64,000 bases of DNA. Origin: Arthrobacter cheniae (GTDB lineage Bacteria; Actinomycetota; Actinomycetes; Actinomycetales; Micrococcaceae). Positions 25,369 to 33,722 of the stretch are shown here, piece after piece; the first letter of the stretch is position 1, and each line of letters begins with the position of its first letter. The stretch spans positions 178,463 to 242,462 of the forward strand of contig NZ_QZVT01000004.1 of the NCBI RefSeq assembly GCF_003602275.1, given 5' to 3'. The notes beneath the pieces are model-generated. The model saw nothing but the letters and a program-made list of their open reading frames with translations, was not told where the DNA came from and ran no database searches. Both the position numbers and the translations under genes were made by a program.

Positions 25369-26178
25369 GTGAAGATCGCCACCTGGAACGTCAATTCCCT
25401 CCGTGCCCGCGCCGACCGCGTCGAAGCCTGGCTCAACCGCTCCGACGTCGACGTCCTGGCCATCCAGGAAACGAAGTGCAAGGACGACAACTTTCCCTGG
25501 GACCTGTTTGAGAACAGCGGCTTCGAGGTGGCGCACTTCGGCCTCGGTCAGTGGAACGGTGTCGCCATCGCGTCCCGGGTAGGGCTCGACGACGTCGAGC
25601 GCACCTTTCCTGACCAGCCCACCTTCGGCAAGCCTGGAACAGAGCCCGTTCAGGAGGCCCGTGCCATCGCCGCAACGTGCGGGGGTGTCAGGGTCTGGAG
25701 CCTGTATGTCCCGAACGGGCGCGCCCTGGACGACCCGCACATGCCCTACAAGATCGATTGGCTCGATACCCTCCGCGGCCACGCCCAGCAGTGGATCACC
25801 GAGGACCCCGAGGCGCAGATCGCCCTGATGGGTGACTGGAACATCGCGCCCCAGGACGAGGACGTGTGGGATATCGACCTCTTCGTCGACGGCGGATACA
25901 CCCATGTAAGCCCGCCCGAGCGCGCCGCCTTCCAGTCCTTCCTCGATTCCGGCTTCACGGACATGGCACGCCCGTACACGCCGGGCCCCGGCCTCTACAC
26001 CTACTGGGACTACAAGCAGCTGCGATTCCCCAAGAAGGAGGGCATGCGCATCGACTTCGTCCTCGGTTCACCCGCCCTGGCCAGGCGCGCGACCAACGCC
26101 TTCGTGGACCGCGAGGAGCGCAAGGGCAAAGGTGCCTCTGACCACGCTCCCGTCATCGTGGAACTCAGCGGGCCGTGA
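25369..26178 (+). CDS. xth: Exodeoxyribonuclease III (AP endonuclease)
   Basis: A 269-residue Mg-dependent DNA-repair nuclease with 3'-5' exonuclease and AP-endonuclease activity. KIATWNVNSLRAR is residues 2-14, with the Asn; QETKC near 38-42 holds the metal-binding Glu; the later segments LMGDWNIAPQDEDVWD and GASDHAPVIVEL contain the catalytic Asp-Asn and Asp-His pairs. The GTG at 25369 matches the family start exactly; the in-frame ATG at 25327 would overlap nadE and adds 14 unrelated residues. The stop overlaps the next gene's GTG. Confidence 0.93.
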   Translation: MKIATWNVNSLRARADRVEAWLNRSDVDVLAIQETKCKDDNFPWDLFENSGFEVAHFGLGQWNGVAIASRVGLDDVERTFPDQPTFGKPGTEPVQEARAIAATCGGVRVWSLYVPNGRALDDPHMPYKIDWLDTLRGHAQQWITEDPEAQIALMGDWNIAPQDEDVWDIDLFVDGGYTHVSPPERAAFQSFLDSGFTDMARPYTPGPGLYTYWDYKQLRFPKKEGMRIDFVLGSPALARRATNAFVDREERKGKGASDHAPVIVELSGP

Positions 26179-27023
26179 GCCGGATGGGCGACCCGACCCG
26201 GCCGTTCCCCTACGTCTCCTACCTCCGCGTCTACGAGCCCCTCGACGCCTTCTCGGACGCCCAGCAACTGGCTATTCTGGAGCAGCGCGCGCGTGAGCGG
26301 GAGCTGACCGAGTCGATCGAGCACGACCAGTCCCTGCGGCGCGTGCTGCGCTCCGTCTCCGATCCGTTCCCGCACCACGAGCCGGACCTCGTGCGGGTGA
26401 CGCAGTTCCCCACCGCCAGCGGTAGGACGGCGCCCTACTACTGCCCGAACCAGCTCGCCGTCAGGACGACACTGGCTGCGGAATCGCTCGACCACAGCCT
26501 CCGTGGGCCACTGATCGACGTCCTCGTGCCCGACGTCGCTCGTGAGGCCCACCAAGCGAGGCTCGATCCGGACACCTTCGCCGACTCCGTCGCCAAGTTG
26601 CACACGCGGTCCGCCACCTGGGGTGTGCCATTCGCCTGGTTTGCGCTGATCCATGAGGACGACCTCACGGAGGTGGTCGAGGATGACGGCCGGGTCACCA
26701 CCGTGCGCGTCACCGCGAGGATCGGAGACTGCATCGACCGCGGCAGGCGCTGCGTCGCCCAGCTCGCCATCGGCGCTCCGGAGATGGACCTCCTCGACGA
26801 ACTCACGGAGATCGTGGAATGGCTCGAGATCTTCCGTCGTGATGCCGTGGTGGAAGTGGACTACGGCCCGGTGGCAGATCGCGTCTTCCCCGATGACTCC
26901 CCCATGGATGTCCGCCTGGGGATCGAGAGCCTCGCGGAGGCGGACATGATGGGTGCAGCGGCGTCCTACCGGCGCCTCGCCTCGCGATGGATCCCTATCC
27001 GACAGCTTGCGCGCGCATCCTGA
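26175..27023 (+). CDS. Conserved actinobacterial hypothetical protein
   Basis: A 282-residue protein whose GTG start overlaps the xth stop by four bases, so the two are probably translationally coupled. It has no signal peptide or membrane segment. It is rich in Asp, Glu and Arg, begins RPFPYVSYLRVYEPLDAF, and contains YYCPNQLAVRTTLAAESLD and VPFAWFALIHEDD. I do not recognise a catalytic motif. Genes of this type are typical of Micrococcaceae next to nucleotide or repair genes, but I cannot name a function. Confidence 0.75.
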   Translation: MSRMGDPTRPFPYVSYLRVYEPLDAFSDAQQLAILEQRARERELTESIEHDQSLRRVLRSVSDPFPHHEPDLVRVTQFPTASGRTAPYYCPNQLAVRTTLAAESLDHSLRGPLIDVLVPDVAREAHQARLDPDTFADSVAKLHTRSATWGVPFAWFALIHEDDLTEVVEDDGRVTTVRVTARIGDCIDRGRRCVAQLAIGAPEMDLLDELTEIVEWLEIFRRDAVVEVDYGPVADRVFPDDSPMDVRLGIESLAEADMMGAAASYRRLASRWIPIRQLARAS

Positions 27024-27151
27024 ACAGACCGGTTGCGGAAACCGTAGCGCGCCCTGGAACGAGGACGGCGTGCTGAAAGCCGAGCACGGCCACCACACCA
27101 ACGATCCGTCGGTGCAAACCCACGGAGCCGCACGTAGGCGACGCCCGGCGC

Positions 27152-28162
27152 TCAGGCTCCGACCGGTCCCGTCGACTGCCGCTCGACCAGAAGGTGTGGC
27201 CGCGACGGAGGATATTCGGATGGCTCATGGCGCAGTAGCTCACCCAGGAGGAGGTCCGCTGCGAATGCGCCCTGATCCGCGGGATCCTGGCGGATGGTCG
27301 TCAGACCCATCGGCTCGGCGAACTCGTGGTCGTCGATGCCGATGACCGACAGCTGGCCTGGAACCGCGATCCCGAGTTCCGCGGCGGCTTTGAGGACGCC
27401 GAATGCCATCTCGTCCGAGGAGCAGAACACCGCCGTCGGACGATGCAGCGGATCGGCGAGCAGCTTCAGCGCCGAGGACCGGGACGTCGAGAACCTGAAG
27501 TCACCGAAGGCCGACCAGTCCTCGCGCACGGGAAGGCCGTGGTCTGCCATCGTCTGCCGGAACGCCTGCTCACGGAGGCGCGGCACCTCGAAGTCGATGT
27601 CGAAGGACCCGCCCCCGCGCATGTGGGCGATCTGAGTATGGCCGAGCCCGATCAGGTACTCCACAGCATCACGGGCCGCCCTTGCATCATCGATCCCGAC
27701 GTGGCGTACACCCTCGACGGCACCACCGATCACGATGTTCGGGTACTCGAGCTCCTGGACCGCTGTCCGCTCCTCCTCCGTCAGATGCATGCACATCACC
27801 AGTAGCGCATCGATGCGCTTGCGGAGGATGGAGCGATGGAATACGCGGTCCCGGTTCACGCCGTCGCCGCCGAGGCTGAACACGATGAGATCGTAGCCGG
27901 CAGCACGCAACTGGCGGTCCACGCCTTCGAGTACGGCGGAGAAGTACCAGCGATCGATCACCGGGACGAGGACACCCATGGCCATGGTGCGGCCGGAAGC
28001 AAGACCGGACGCCGACGACGACGGCACGTAGCCGAGTTTGTTCGCGGTCGCGGTGACTCTTGCGCGTGTCTCCTCGGCTACGCCCGGCAGCCCGCGCAGT
28101 GCGCGGGACACCGTCGCCGTCGACACCCCGAGGGAGGCCGCGACGTCGTCGATACTGGTCAT
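27152..28162 (-). CDS. LacI-family transcriptional regulator
   Basis: A 336-residue repressor. The N-terminal helix-turn-helix and hinge helix (TSIDDVAASLGVSTATVSRAL, LPGVAEETRARVTATANKLGY) span residues 2-46, followed by a periplasmic-binding-like sugar-sensing domain (MGVLVPVIDRWYFSAVLEGV, IVIGGAVEGVRHVGIDD, VIGIDDHEFAEPMGLTTIRQ). It starts 3 nt after the stop of the MalG-type permease gene, making it the fourth gene of the sugar ABC operon. The perfect palindrome at 31684-31695 on the operon promoter is its likely operator, giving autoregulation released by the imported sugar. Confidence 0.92.
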   Translation of the reverse strand: MTSIDDVAASLGVSTATVSRALRGLPGVAEETRARVTATANKLGYVPSSSASGLASGRTMAMGVLVPVIDRWYFSAVLEGVDRQLRAAGYDLIVFSLGGDGVNRDRVFHRSILRKRIDALLVMCMHLTEEERTAVQELEYPNIVIGGAVEGVRHVGIDDARAARDAVEYLIGLGHTQIAHMRGGGSFDIDFEVPRLREQAFRQTMADHGLPVREDWSAFGDFRFSTSRSSALKLLADPLHRPTAVFCSSDEMAFGVLKAAAELGIAVPGQLSVIGIDDHEFAEPMGLTTIRQDPADQGAFAADLLLGELLRHEPSEYPPSRPHLLVERQSTGPVGA

Positions 28163-28165
28163 GTC

Positions 28166-29128
28166 CTAACCCTTCAGGCCACCGGCCAGCAAGCCTCGCA
28201 CGAAGTAGCGCTGAAGCCCGAAGAACACCGCGAGCGGAACGATGATGGACACGAAGGCGCCGGCCGTCAGGCGTTGCCACTCACCACCGCGCGACCCTTG
28301 GATTTCCGCGAGGCGCTGGGTGATCGGGGCGACGTCGGCCCCTCCGCCCGAGAACACGAGGGCCACCAGAAGGTCGTTCCACAGCCAGAGGAACTGGAAG
28401 ATTCCGAAGGAGGCGAGGGCCGGAGTGGCGAGGGGGACGACGATGCGCCAGAAGATCGTGCTGTGTCCGGCGCCGTCGACGCGGGCTGCCTCGATGACCT
28501 CTCCCGGGATCTCCGCGATGAAGTTGTGCAGCAGGAAGATCGCCAGCGGAAGTCCGAAGATGGTGTGGGCCACCCACAGTTGCGCATACGTGCCGCTCGG
28601 CAGCAGCTGGAACTCACCGATCTTCAGGACCTGCGTGAACAGCTGCAGGAGCGGGATGAGTGCCATCTGCAGCGGGACGATCTGGAGCGCGAAGACGAAG
28701 ATGAACAGGCTGTCCTTGCCTTTGAACCGCCCCCACGCGAACATGTAGGCGGCCATCGCGCCGAGGACCAGCGTGAAGATGGTTCCCGGTATCACGATCG
28801 CGAGCGAGTTCACGAAATAGGACAGCAGGTTGGGCGACTGGCTGCCTCCCGGACTCAGCACATCGGCGTAGTTCTCGAGTGTCAGCTGCCGGTCGGTGAA
28901 GACGTTCCACCAGCCGTTGCCCTTGATGTTGGCTTCCGGCCGGAACGACGAGATGAGCAGGCCGAGGGTGGGGATCGTCCAGATCACGGCAATGATGATC
29001 GCCGCCGCAGTGGCCCGGCGCGAGGTCAGCCGCTGCCTCACGCGCTTCTGCATGGTGGAGCGGTCCCGGGAGGCGTCGTCGACCTCCGGCAGGAGATCCT
29101 TCTTGTTCTCGAGGGGGACAGTGCTCAT
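28166..29128 (-). CDS. Carbohydrate ABC transporter permease, MalG type
   Basis: A 320-residue inner-membrane permease. About six transmembrane segments are preceded by a cytoplasmic N-terminus of about 35 residues; the EAA loop that docks to the ATPase is EAARVDGAGHSTIFWRIVVP near 220-239. The family imports di- or oligosaccharides together with a MalF-type partner, whose stop it overlaps by four bases. No ATPase gene is in this operon, so it probably shares an MsmK/MalK-type ATPase encoded elsewhere, as in many actinobacteria. Confidence 0.92.
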   Translation of the reverse strand: MSTVPLENKKDLLPEVDDASRDRSTMQKRVRQRLTSRRATAAAIIIAVIWTIPTLGLLISSFRPEANIKGNGWWNVFTDRQLTLENYADVLSPGGSQSPNLLSYFVNSLAIVIPGTIFTLVLGAMAAYMFAWGRFKGKDSLFIFVFALQIVPLQMALIPLLQLFTQVLKIGEFQLLPSGTYAQLWVAHTIFGLPLAIFLLHNFIAEIPGEVIEAARVDGAGHSTIFWRIVVPLATPALASFGIFQFLWLWNDLLVALVFSGGGADVAPITQRLAEIQGSRGGEWQRLTAGAFVSIIVPLAVFFGLQRYFVRGLLAGGLKG

Positions 29129-30090
29129 CGGATTTCCTTCTGCTTGCGGAGCAGCCTGGCGTTGTAGATGACGACCGGCAGCACCATCAGGAACAGGATC
29201 AGGGCCAGGGCGGCGCCCCGTCCGGGCTCACCCGCCCTGAAGGCCTGGGTGTACATCTCGTTGGCGACCACAGAGGTCTCGTACTGTCCCGCGGTCATCG
29301 TACGGACGATGTCGAAGACCTTGAGAGTCCCGATCGTGATGGTCGTGACCACCACGATGAGGGAGCCGCGAATGGTGGGGATGGTGACATTCTGGAATTG
29401 CTGCCAGGCGCCGGCACCGTCGAGTCTTGCCGCTTCGACGATCTCGGTGGGGATGCCCTTGATCGCCGCGGAGAGAACCACCATCGCGAATCCCGTCTGG
29501 ATCCAGATCATCACCGCGATCAGGAAGAACGTGTTCTCGGGGGCATCGAGCAGGAATTGCTTCGGCTCCTGCCCGAACCAGACCAGCAGTTGGTTCAGCA
29601 GTCCGATCTGGTCCTGTTCGGCGCCCTTGTAGGCGTAGACGAAGCGCCAGATGACACCGGCTCCGACGAAGGAGATGGCCATGGGCATGAACACCAGCGC
29701 CTTCAGTGCCTTCTCGCCACGGGCGCGATCGATGAACACGGCGTAGGCGAGTCCGACGGACGTGGCGAGCAGTGGGACGAGGACCACCCAGATGAGGGTG
29801 TTCCTCAGGGTGATGAGTGCCTCCGGCTGCGTGAACATCCAGACGAAATTATCGAGTCCTACGAACGCTCCGTTGCGGTCCGTGAAGGACAGGTAGGACG
29901 TCTGCAGAGCGGGAAACACCAGCCCTACTGCAAGCAGGACCAGTGCCGGAGCCAGGAATCCCGCAATCTGGACCTTGTCTCGCGCCGACTTCGGCGCCCG
30001 GTCCACGATGAGCATGATGAGGCCGATGACGGCTGCGAACACAGCAAGGCCCACCACCACCTGTAAACCTTTGTCTGCAATATCTTCCAC
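29125..30090 (-). CDS. Carbohydrate ABC transporter permease, MalF type
   Basis: A 321-residue inner-membrane permease with a hydrophobic N-terminal helix (VVGLAVFAAVIGLIMLIVD) and six further segments. The EAA loop EAARLDGAGAWQQFQNVTIP is near 238-257. It pairs with the MalG-type permease whose gene overlaps the stop. The extra N-terminal helix and the segment VPLLATSVGLAYAVFIDRAR resemble AglF-type alpha-glucoside permeases. Two strong hairpins in the 142 nt upstream separate it from the binding-protein gene. Confidence 0.9.
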   Translation of the reverse strand: MEDIADKGLQVVVGLAVFAAVIGLIMLIVDRAPKSARDKVQIAGFLAPALVLLAVGLVFPALQTSYLSFTDRNGAFVGLDNFVWMFTQPEALITLRNTLIWVVLVPLLATSVGLAYAVFIDRARGEKALKALVFMPMAISFVGAGVIWRFVYAYKGAEQDQIGLLNQLLVWFGQEPKQFLLDAPENTFFLIAVMIWIQTGFAMVVLSAAIKGIPTEIVEAARLDGAGAWQQFQNVTIPTIRGSLIVVVTTITIGTLKVFDIVRTMTAGQYETSVVANEMYTQAFRAGEPGRGAALALILFLMVLPVVIYNARLLRKQKEIR

Positions 30091-30134
30091 AGCCCAGCCT
30101 CCTTGGTGTGCGTTATGAAAAGAATTGGGAGGGG

Positions 30135-30181
30135 CGGCAGGGTAGGGCGAATTTCACTGTGCAATCCGCCCTGCCCTGCCG
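30135..30181 (-). terminator. 15-bp hairpin before MalF-type permease gene
   Basis: CGGCAGGGTAGGGCG (30135-30149) pairs with CGCCCTGCCCTGCCG (30167-30181), one wobble pair, 17-nt loop. It is the second of two tandem hairpins between the binding-protein and permease genes, too strong to be chance; it has no T-tract, so a role in mRNA stability or attenuation is likely. Confidence 0.55.
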
Positions 30182-30186
30182 GGTAC

Positions 30187-30223
30187 AGCAGGGCGCCCCG
30201 ACCATTCGGTGGGGCGCCCTGCT
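30187..30223 (-). terminator. 13-bp perfect hairpin after binding-protein gene
   Basis: AGCAGGGCGCCCC (30187-30199) pairs perfectly with GGGGCGCCCTGCT (30211-30223), 11-nt loop, 9 nt after the binding-protein stop. It lacks a clean T-tract, which fits partial termination so that binding protein is made in excess over permeases. Confidence 0.7.
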
Positions 30224-30232
30224 GCTAGTGGC

Positions 30233-31582
30233 CTAGGACGAGGGCCAGCTGTCCTCGACCGACTTCGTTACTTCCTCGGTGGAGGAGCCGTTGATCCAGT
30301 TCACGATGCCACTCCAGAAGGAGTTGGAACCGACCGCACCCGGCATCAGGTCGGAACCATCGAAGCGGAACACGGTGTTGGGATCCTGCAGCAACTCGAT
30401 CGACTGACGGTCGAGGTCCGATCCGGCGAGCTCCGGATCCAGTCCCTTGTTGGCGCTGATCGCACCACCCTGGGATACGCGGGCGTTGGCGAATTCAGCC
30501 GTGGCCATGTACGTCTGCAGTGCAACGACCTCGGGACGGTCGGCGTAGGCGCCGACCATCTCGCCGCCACCGGTGATCGCCGTTCCAGCGGCAGGATCGA
30601 CGGGAGGAGTCATGAAGGCCCATACATCGCCGTCTTCGGCGACGTTGGTCCCTTCGGGCCAGTTGGCAGCCTGGAAGGATGCCTGGTGGTGCATGGCGCA
30701 CTGTCCGTCGAGGACGGGCTGGCCGGCTTCCGCGAAGGCGGTCGAGAGAATCGAACGCGAGTCGCCGAACCCTCCATTGACGAAGTCGTCGTTCTTGAGG
30801 ATGTCACCGACGCGGTCGAAGGACTCGACGATCCGCGGGTCGTCGAACGGGATCTCGTGGGCTACCCACTGGTCGTAGACGTCGGGGCCGTGCTCGCGGA
30901 GCACGGCGTCCTCGATCCAGTCGGTTCCGGGCCAGCCGGTTGCTTCGCCGGATTCGAAACCTGCACACCAGGGCTTGATTTCTTCTTCCTCGCCGGCGAT
31001 CTTCTCCGTGAGCTCGGTCATCTCGTCCCAGGTGGCGGGGACTTCCCAGCCCTTCTCTTCGAAAGTCGCGGGGACGTACCAGACGTAGCCCTTGATATTC
31101 GCGAGCATCGGAGCCCCGTAGAAAGTGCCGTCAACGGTGCCGTACTTCTTCCAGTCAGGGCTCCAGCCCTCATCGACGAGGTCCGAAACCGCCTGCGGAG
31201 CCGGCTTCAGGTTGCCCGCCTGGGCGGCGAGCAGGCCCGGCTGAGGGAAGATGGCGAGGTCGGGAGCAGTCCCACCCTGGGCGCGGACGCCGACCTGGGT
31301 CTCGAATTCCTTGGAGCCCTCGAACGCCACCTCGATACCGGTGCACTCCGAGAAATCGGCCCAGGAGTTCTCGAGGTATTCCGCTTCGAGATCGACGATG
31401 GATGAGTAGACGCTGACCTCGGCGCCGTCGAACGTCCCGTAGGACTCGTAGGCGGCACAGTCCACGTCGCCGGAACCTCCTGCACCGTCGGATCCCTCCG
31501 ACCCGCACCCGGCGAGAGCCAGGAGGGAAACGCTGAGTGCTGCAACGGGCAGCGTTAATTTCCGTGAGCGAATATTCGCCAT
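30233..31582 (-). CDS. Sugar ABC transporter substrate-binding lipoprotein (AglE/MalE-like)
   Basis: A 449-residue solute-binding protein 1 family lipoprotein. The signal peptide ends in the lipobox LLALAGC with Cys near residue 25, followed by a Gly/Ser/Asp-rich linker. Binding-fold segments include FEGSKEFETQVGVRAQGGTAPDLAIFP, split here by Gly-rich loops, and MLANIKGYVWYVP; MTPPVDPAAGTAITGGGEM carries the conserved C-lobe segment. It resembles alpha-glucoside binding proteins. The ATG at 31582 has an AAAGGAG site at good spacing; the upstream frame to 31729 covers the operator/promoter and is not translated. First gene of the operon with two permeases and LacI. Confidence 0.9.
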   Translation of the reverse strand: MANIRSRKLTLPVAALSVSLLALAGCGSEGSDGAGGSGDVDCAAYESYGTFDGAEVSVYSSIVDLEAEYLENSWADFSECTGIEVAFEGSKEFETQVGVRAQGGTAPDLAIFPQPGLLAAQAGNLKPAPQAVSDLVDEGWSPDWKKYGTVDGTFYGAPMLANIKGYVWYVPATFEEKGWEVPATWDEMTELTEKIAGEEEEIKPWCAGFESGEATGWPGTDWIEDAVLREHGPDVYDQWVAHEIPFDDPRIVESFDRVGDILKNDDFVNGGFGDSRSILSTAFAEAGQPVLDGQCAMHHQASFQAANWPEGTNVAEDGDVWAFMTPPVDPAAGTAITGGGEMVGAYADRPEVVALQTYMATAEFANARVSQGGAISANKGLDPELAGSDLDRQSIELLQDPNTVFRFDGSDLMPGAVGSNSFWSGIVNWINGSSTEEVTKSVEDSWPSS

Positions 31583-31680
31583 TGAAACAGACTCCTTTGT
31601 CTTGCGGCCCGTGTTCGTCAGGCTCGCGGCGTCGCTGCCGCCCAGCCCAGGAATGCGCCGCCTTCCTGATTGATATCGCA

Positions 31681-31710
31681 AGAGTAAGCGCTTACATCCC
31701 CGAGTGACAA
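31681..31710 (-). promoter_or_regulatory. Promoter of the LacI-controlled sugar ABC operon
   Basis: Minus-strand -35 TTGTCA (31705-31710) and -10 TACTCT (31681-31686) are 18 nt apart, giving a leader of about 90 nt before the binding-protein ATG at 31582. The palindrome at 31684-31695 overlaps the -10 box. Confidence 0.65.
31684..31695. promoter_or_regulatory. LacI-type operator GTAAGCGCTTAC
   Basis: A perfect 12-bp palindrome with the central CG of LacI/GalR operators. It covers the -10 box of the sugar ABC operon, so a bound repressor would block RNA polymerase. The operon's own LacI protein is the likely ligand. Confidence 0.8.
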
Positions 31711-31763
31711 CCCGGCGGAGCAGCATCACCCTGCTGATACCGAATCGTAACTGGAATCAGGAT

Positions 31764-32474
31764 TCAGCTGACGCGGTCTGCACGCGTCCAACGGACACGG
31801 GTGCCCGAACTGATGCTGATCAGCACCGGAGTACGGTATCCCGTGACCCGGTCCAGCGCCTCGACGAGTCTGGAGACCTCGGCGGCGACGGCATAGGGCG
31901 CCGCACCCTTGCGAGGGAAGACCCTCACCCATAGGCCCGGCACGCCCCGGACCTGCCACGTGCTGACCGAAGCGCCGACCAGCTCGGAGCGTTCCAGCAG
32001 CGCAGCCTTCAGGGCCTGCTCCGCGGCCGCGGCCGTAATGGTCACCGACCCAAGCGTCCCTCCATCCTCCGACTGCACGCCCCTCGACCCCATTCCGGAG
32101 GACCGACCACCGGCTGATCCTCCGGCCGGCGGCCCCACGTGCCGGCCGTGCGGTGCGGGAAACCGGGCGTCTACGGACGCGAAGAGCCCTGTTCGGCCCC
32201 TCCCCTGCGCCGCGATCCAGAGCACGAGCAGCACGATCAGGACGAGCAGCACCGCCGCGAGTGCAATCCAGAGCCAGGTATCGGCTTGCCCTTCGAGCGT
32301 GGTGGCGGTGCGGACGTCACCGATCGCCTGGGCCACCCGCGGCGCAGCGCCGCCCCACCAGACGGCAACCGCGGGCAGTGTCAGGAGGACGAGCCCGGCG
32401 GCACCGGCCGCGAGCAGGAGTATCCCCACGACGGCGAGCACGATTCGGTTGAGTAAGCGCGGCGTGGTGTTCAT
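31764..32474 (-). CDS. amaP: AmaP-like alkaline shock membrane-anchor protein
   Basis: A 236-residue membrane protein of the AmaP type, which in other bacteria tethers Asp23 to the membrane. Two hydrophobic segments are clear: LLNRIVLAVVGILLLAAGAA (about 7-35) and LWIALAAVLLVLIVLLVLWI (about 69-88); a Gly/Pro/Ser-rich linker and an Asp23-like C-terminal domain (VTITAAAAEQALKAALLE to LISISSGTRVRW, about 143-235) follow. It is the last gene of the Asp23 operon and overlaps the DUF6286 gene by four bases. The combination suggests a role in envelope homeostasis. The symbol follows the family and is inferred. Confidence 0.7.
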   Translation of the reverse strand: MNTTPRLLNRIVLAVVGILLLAAGAAGLVLLTLPAVAVWWGGAAPRVAQAIGDVRTATTLEGQADTWLWIALAAVLLVLIVLLVLWIAAQGRGRTGLFASVDARFPAPHGRHVGPPAGGSAGGRSSGMGSRGVQSEDGGTLGSVTITAAAAEQALKAALLERSELVGASVSTWQVRGVPGLWVRVFPRKGAAPYAVAAEVSRLVEALDRVTGYRTPVLISISSGTRVRWTRADRVS

Positions 32475-33073
32475 TGTCCGATGACCCCCGATTCCGCCAC
32501 GACGACGGTGATGCGGGGCTCGGGCTCCACGCTCGAGCGCCGGAGGTCATCGGCAACGGCTGCGCGGACGGCCTCCGCGTCGACGGGAATCCCGGACGTG
32601 GGCCGGATCTGGACCGTGACCGACGAGCGGCCGACGGTGACCAGCACCTGCTCGGGCGCAACTCCCGCCTCCGCGCGTGCCCGACGGGCGAGCGAGGACG
32701 CCACGACCTCGGCGTCGACCACGACGGCGGCCCGCTCATTCGGAATCGTGTAGCGGGCGCGGCGTCCGGGAAGGAGTGCGAGGAGGAGCAGGAGCACACC
32801 GAGGACGAGCAGAAGGAAGGAGCCTGTGCCGAGCAACGATGCAGGCACCCCACTCGGCAACGCCCCGATCCATGCGGCAACCGCCTCGACGTCGACGAGG
32901 AACGGGTTGTCCCCCAACGCCTTTAGCGCGGCCTCGAACAGCAGGACGAGGCAGACGATGATCAGGAGGATCGCGGTCAGAACCGAGGGGACGGCACGCG
33001 AAGCGTGCAGTTCCCGGCGCACGAGACGGGCGGTCGACGCCGGCGCGGAGCGGTCGAGCGGGGTCGGACTCAC
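32471..33073 (-). CDS. DUF6286-type membrane protein of the Asp23 operon
   Basis: A 200-residue protein with two transmembrane segments (VPSVLTAILLIIVCLVLLFE near 28-47; LLGTGSFLLLVLGVLLLLLA near 79-99) and a soluble C-terminal domain of about 90 residues rich in Val/Arg (VVVDAEVVASSLARRARAEA to ITVVVAES). The GTG at 33073 overlaps the preceding gene's stop as GTGA and is chosen over the upstream ATG at 33199, which would lie inside that gene. The layout (two helices and a beta-rich tail) parallels AmaP encoded next. Function unknown; envelope stress is inferred from operon. Confidence 0.75.
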   Translation of the reverse strand: MSPTPLDRSAPASTARLVRRELHASRAVPSVLTAILLIIVCLVLLFEAALKALGDNPFLVDVEAVAAWIGALPSGVPASLLGTGSFLLLVLGVLLLLLALLPGRRARYTIPNERAAVVVDAEVVASSLARRARAEAGVAPEQVLVTVGRSSVTVQIRPTSGIPVDAEAVRAAVADDLRRSSVEPEPRITVVVAESGVIGQ

Positions 33074-33522
33074 AACACCCTCGCCCCCTTGGTGACGGTG
33101 CTGCCGATGATACGGATGTCGACTCGGCTCAGCCGCGCGCCGGTCAGCTGCTGCACGCGGTCGAGGATCGGTGTCCGGGCGGCGGCTGCGCGGGACCACA
33201 GGGGACCCCCGAAGGAGTCGACGATGCTGGGATCATCCGCCACGCGGGTCAGGGCCGGCACGGGCAGAGGCAGGGCGAGGAGGAGGGCAAGGAGGCCCTT
33301 GTCATCGGAAAAGGACGCCTTCACCTGCGTCGGCGCGACACCGAGCACCTCCGCTGCAGCTGCCCGCGCAGTACTGGTCAGCGCCTGCGTGGTGATGCGG
33401 TTGTGCCCAGCGAGGGCAGCCACGCCCATGGACACCGCTTCGGTGGTCACGAGGGTCGTCACGGAGTTCGTCACGGTGCGGGGGCGATCGGGGTCGAGCT
33501 CGGGACCGGGCTCGCCGGTCAC
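33070..33522 (-). CDS. Hypothetical soluble protein of the Asp23 operon
   Basis: A 150-residue protein without a signal peptide. The GTG at 33522 overlaps the stop of the small membrane protein gene by four bases (GTGA); the longer frame from 33762 covers that gene and the Asp23 stop. Central segments TNSVTTLVTTEAVSMGVAAL and ITTQALTSTARAAAAEVLGV are Ala/Val-rich, and the C-terminus ILDRVQQLTGARLSRVDIRI resembles the alpha/beta ending of Asp23-like modules. I think it is a divergent Asp23-type domain; I cannot assign a function. Confidence 0.65.
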   Translation of the reverse strand: MTGEPGPELDPDRPRTVTNSVTTLVTTEAVSMGVAALAGHNRITTQALTSTARAAAAEVLGVAPTQVKASFSDDKGLLALLLALPLPVPALTRVADDPSIVDSFGGPLWSRAAAARTPILDRVQQLTGARLSRVDIRIIGSTVTKGARVL

Positions 33523-33722
33523 GAGGACGAGCGTCGGCCGGCCAGGGCGTCGATGACGCCTCGGAGGTCGAGCTTCCCCTCGACGATGCGCCCGACGACG
33601 GCACCACAGAGCACCAGGACCAGGGTCAGGAGGAATCCCCAGAAGCCGAAGATCAGGGCCGCGAAAGCGAGGACCGCGCCGGCCGCCATGCCGATTGTGG
33701 TGGGAGTCATCGCGGGGCTCAT
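33519..33722 (-). CDS. Small DUF2273-like membrane protein
   Basis: A 67-residue protein that is almost entirely two hydrophobic segments (GMAAGAVLAFAALIFGFWGF and LLTLVLVLCGAVVGRIVE) followed by a short charged tail (GKLDLRGVIDALAGRR). This matches the small DUF2273 proteins that accompany Asp23 genes. The ATG at 33722 overlaps the Asp23 stop as ATGA, and its stop overlaps the next GTG. It probably forms part of the membrane platform for Asp23-family proteins. Confidence 0.8.
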   Translation of the reverse strand: MSPAMTPTTIGMAAGAVLAFAALIFGFWGFLLTLVLVLCGAVVGRIVEGKLDLRGVIDALAGRRSSS

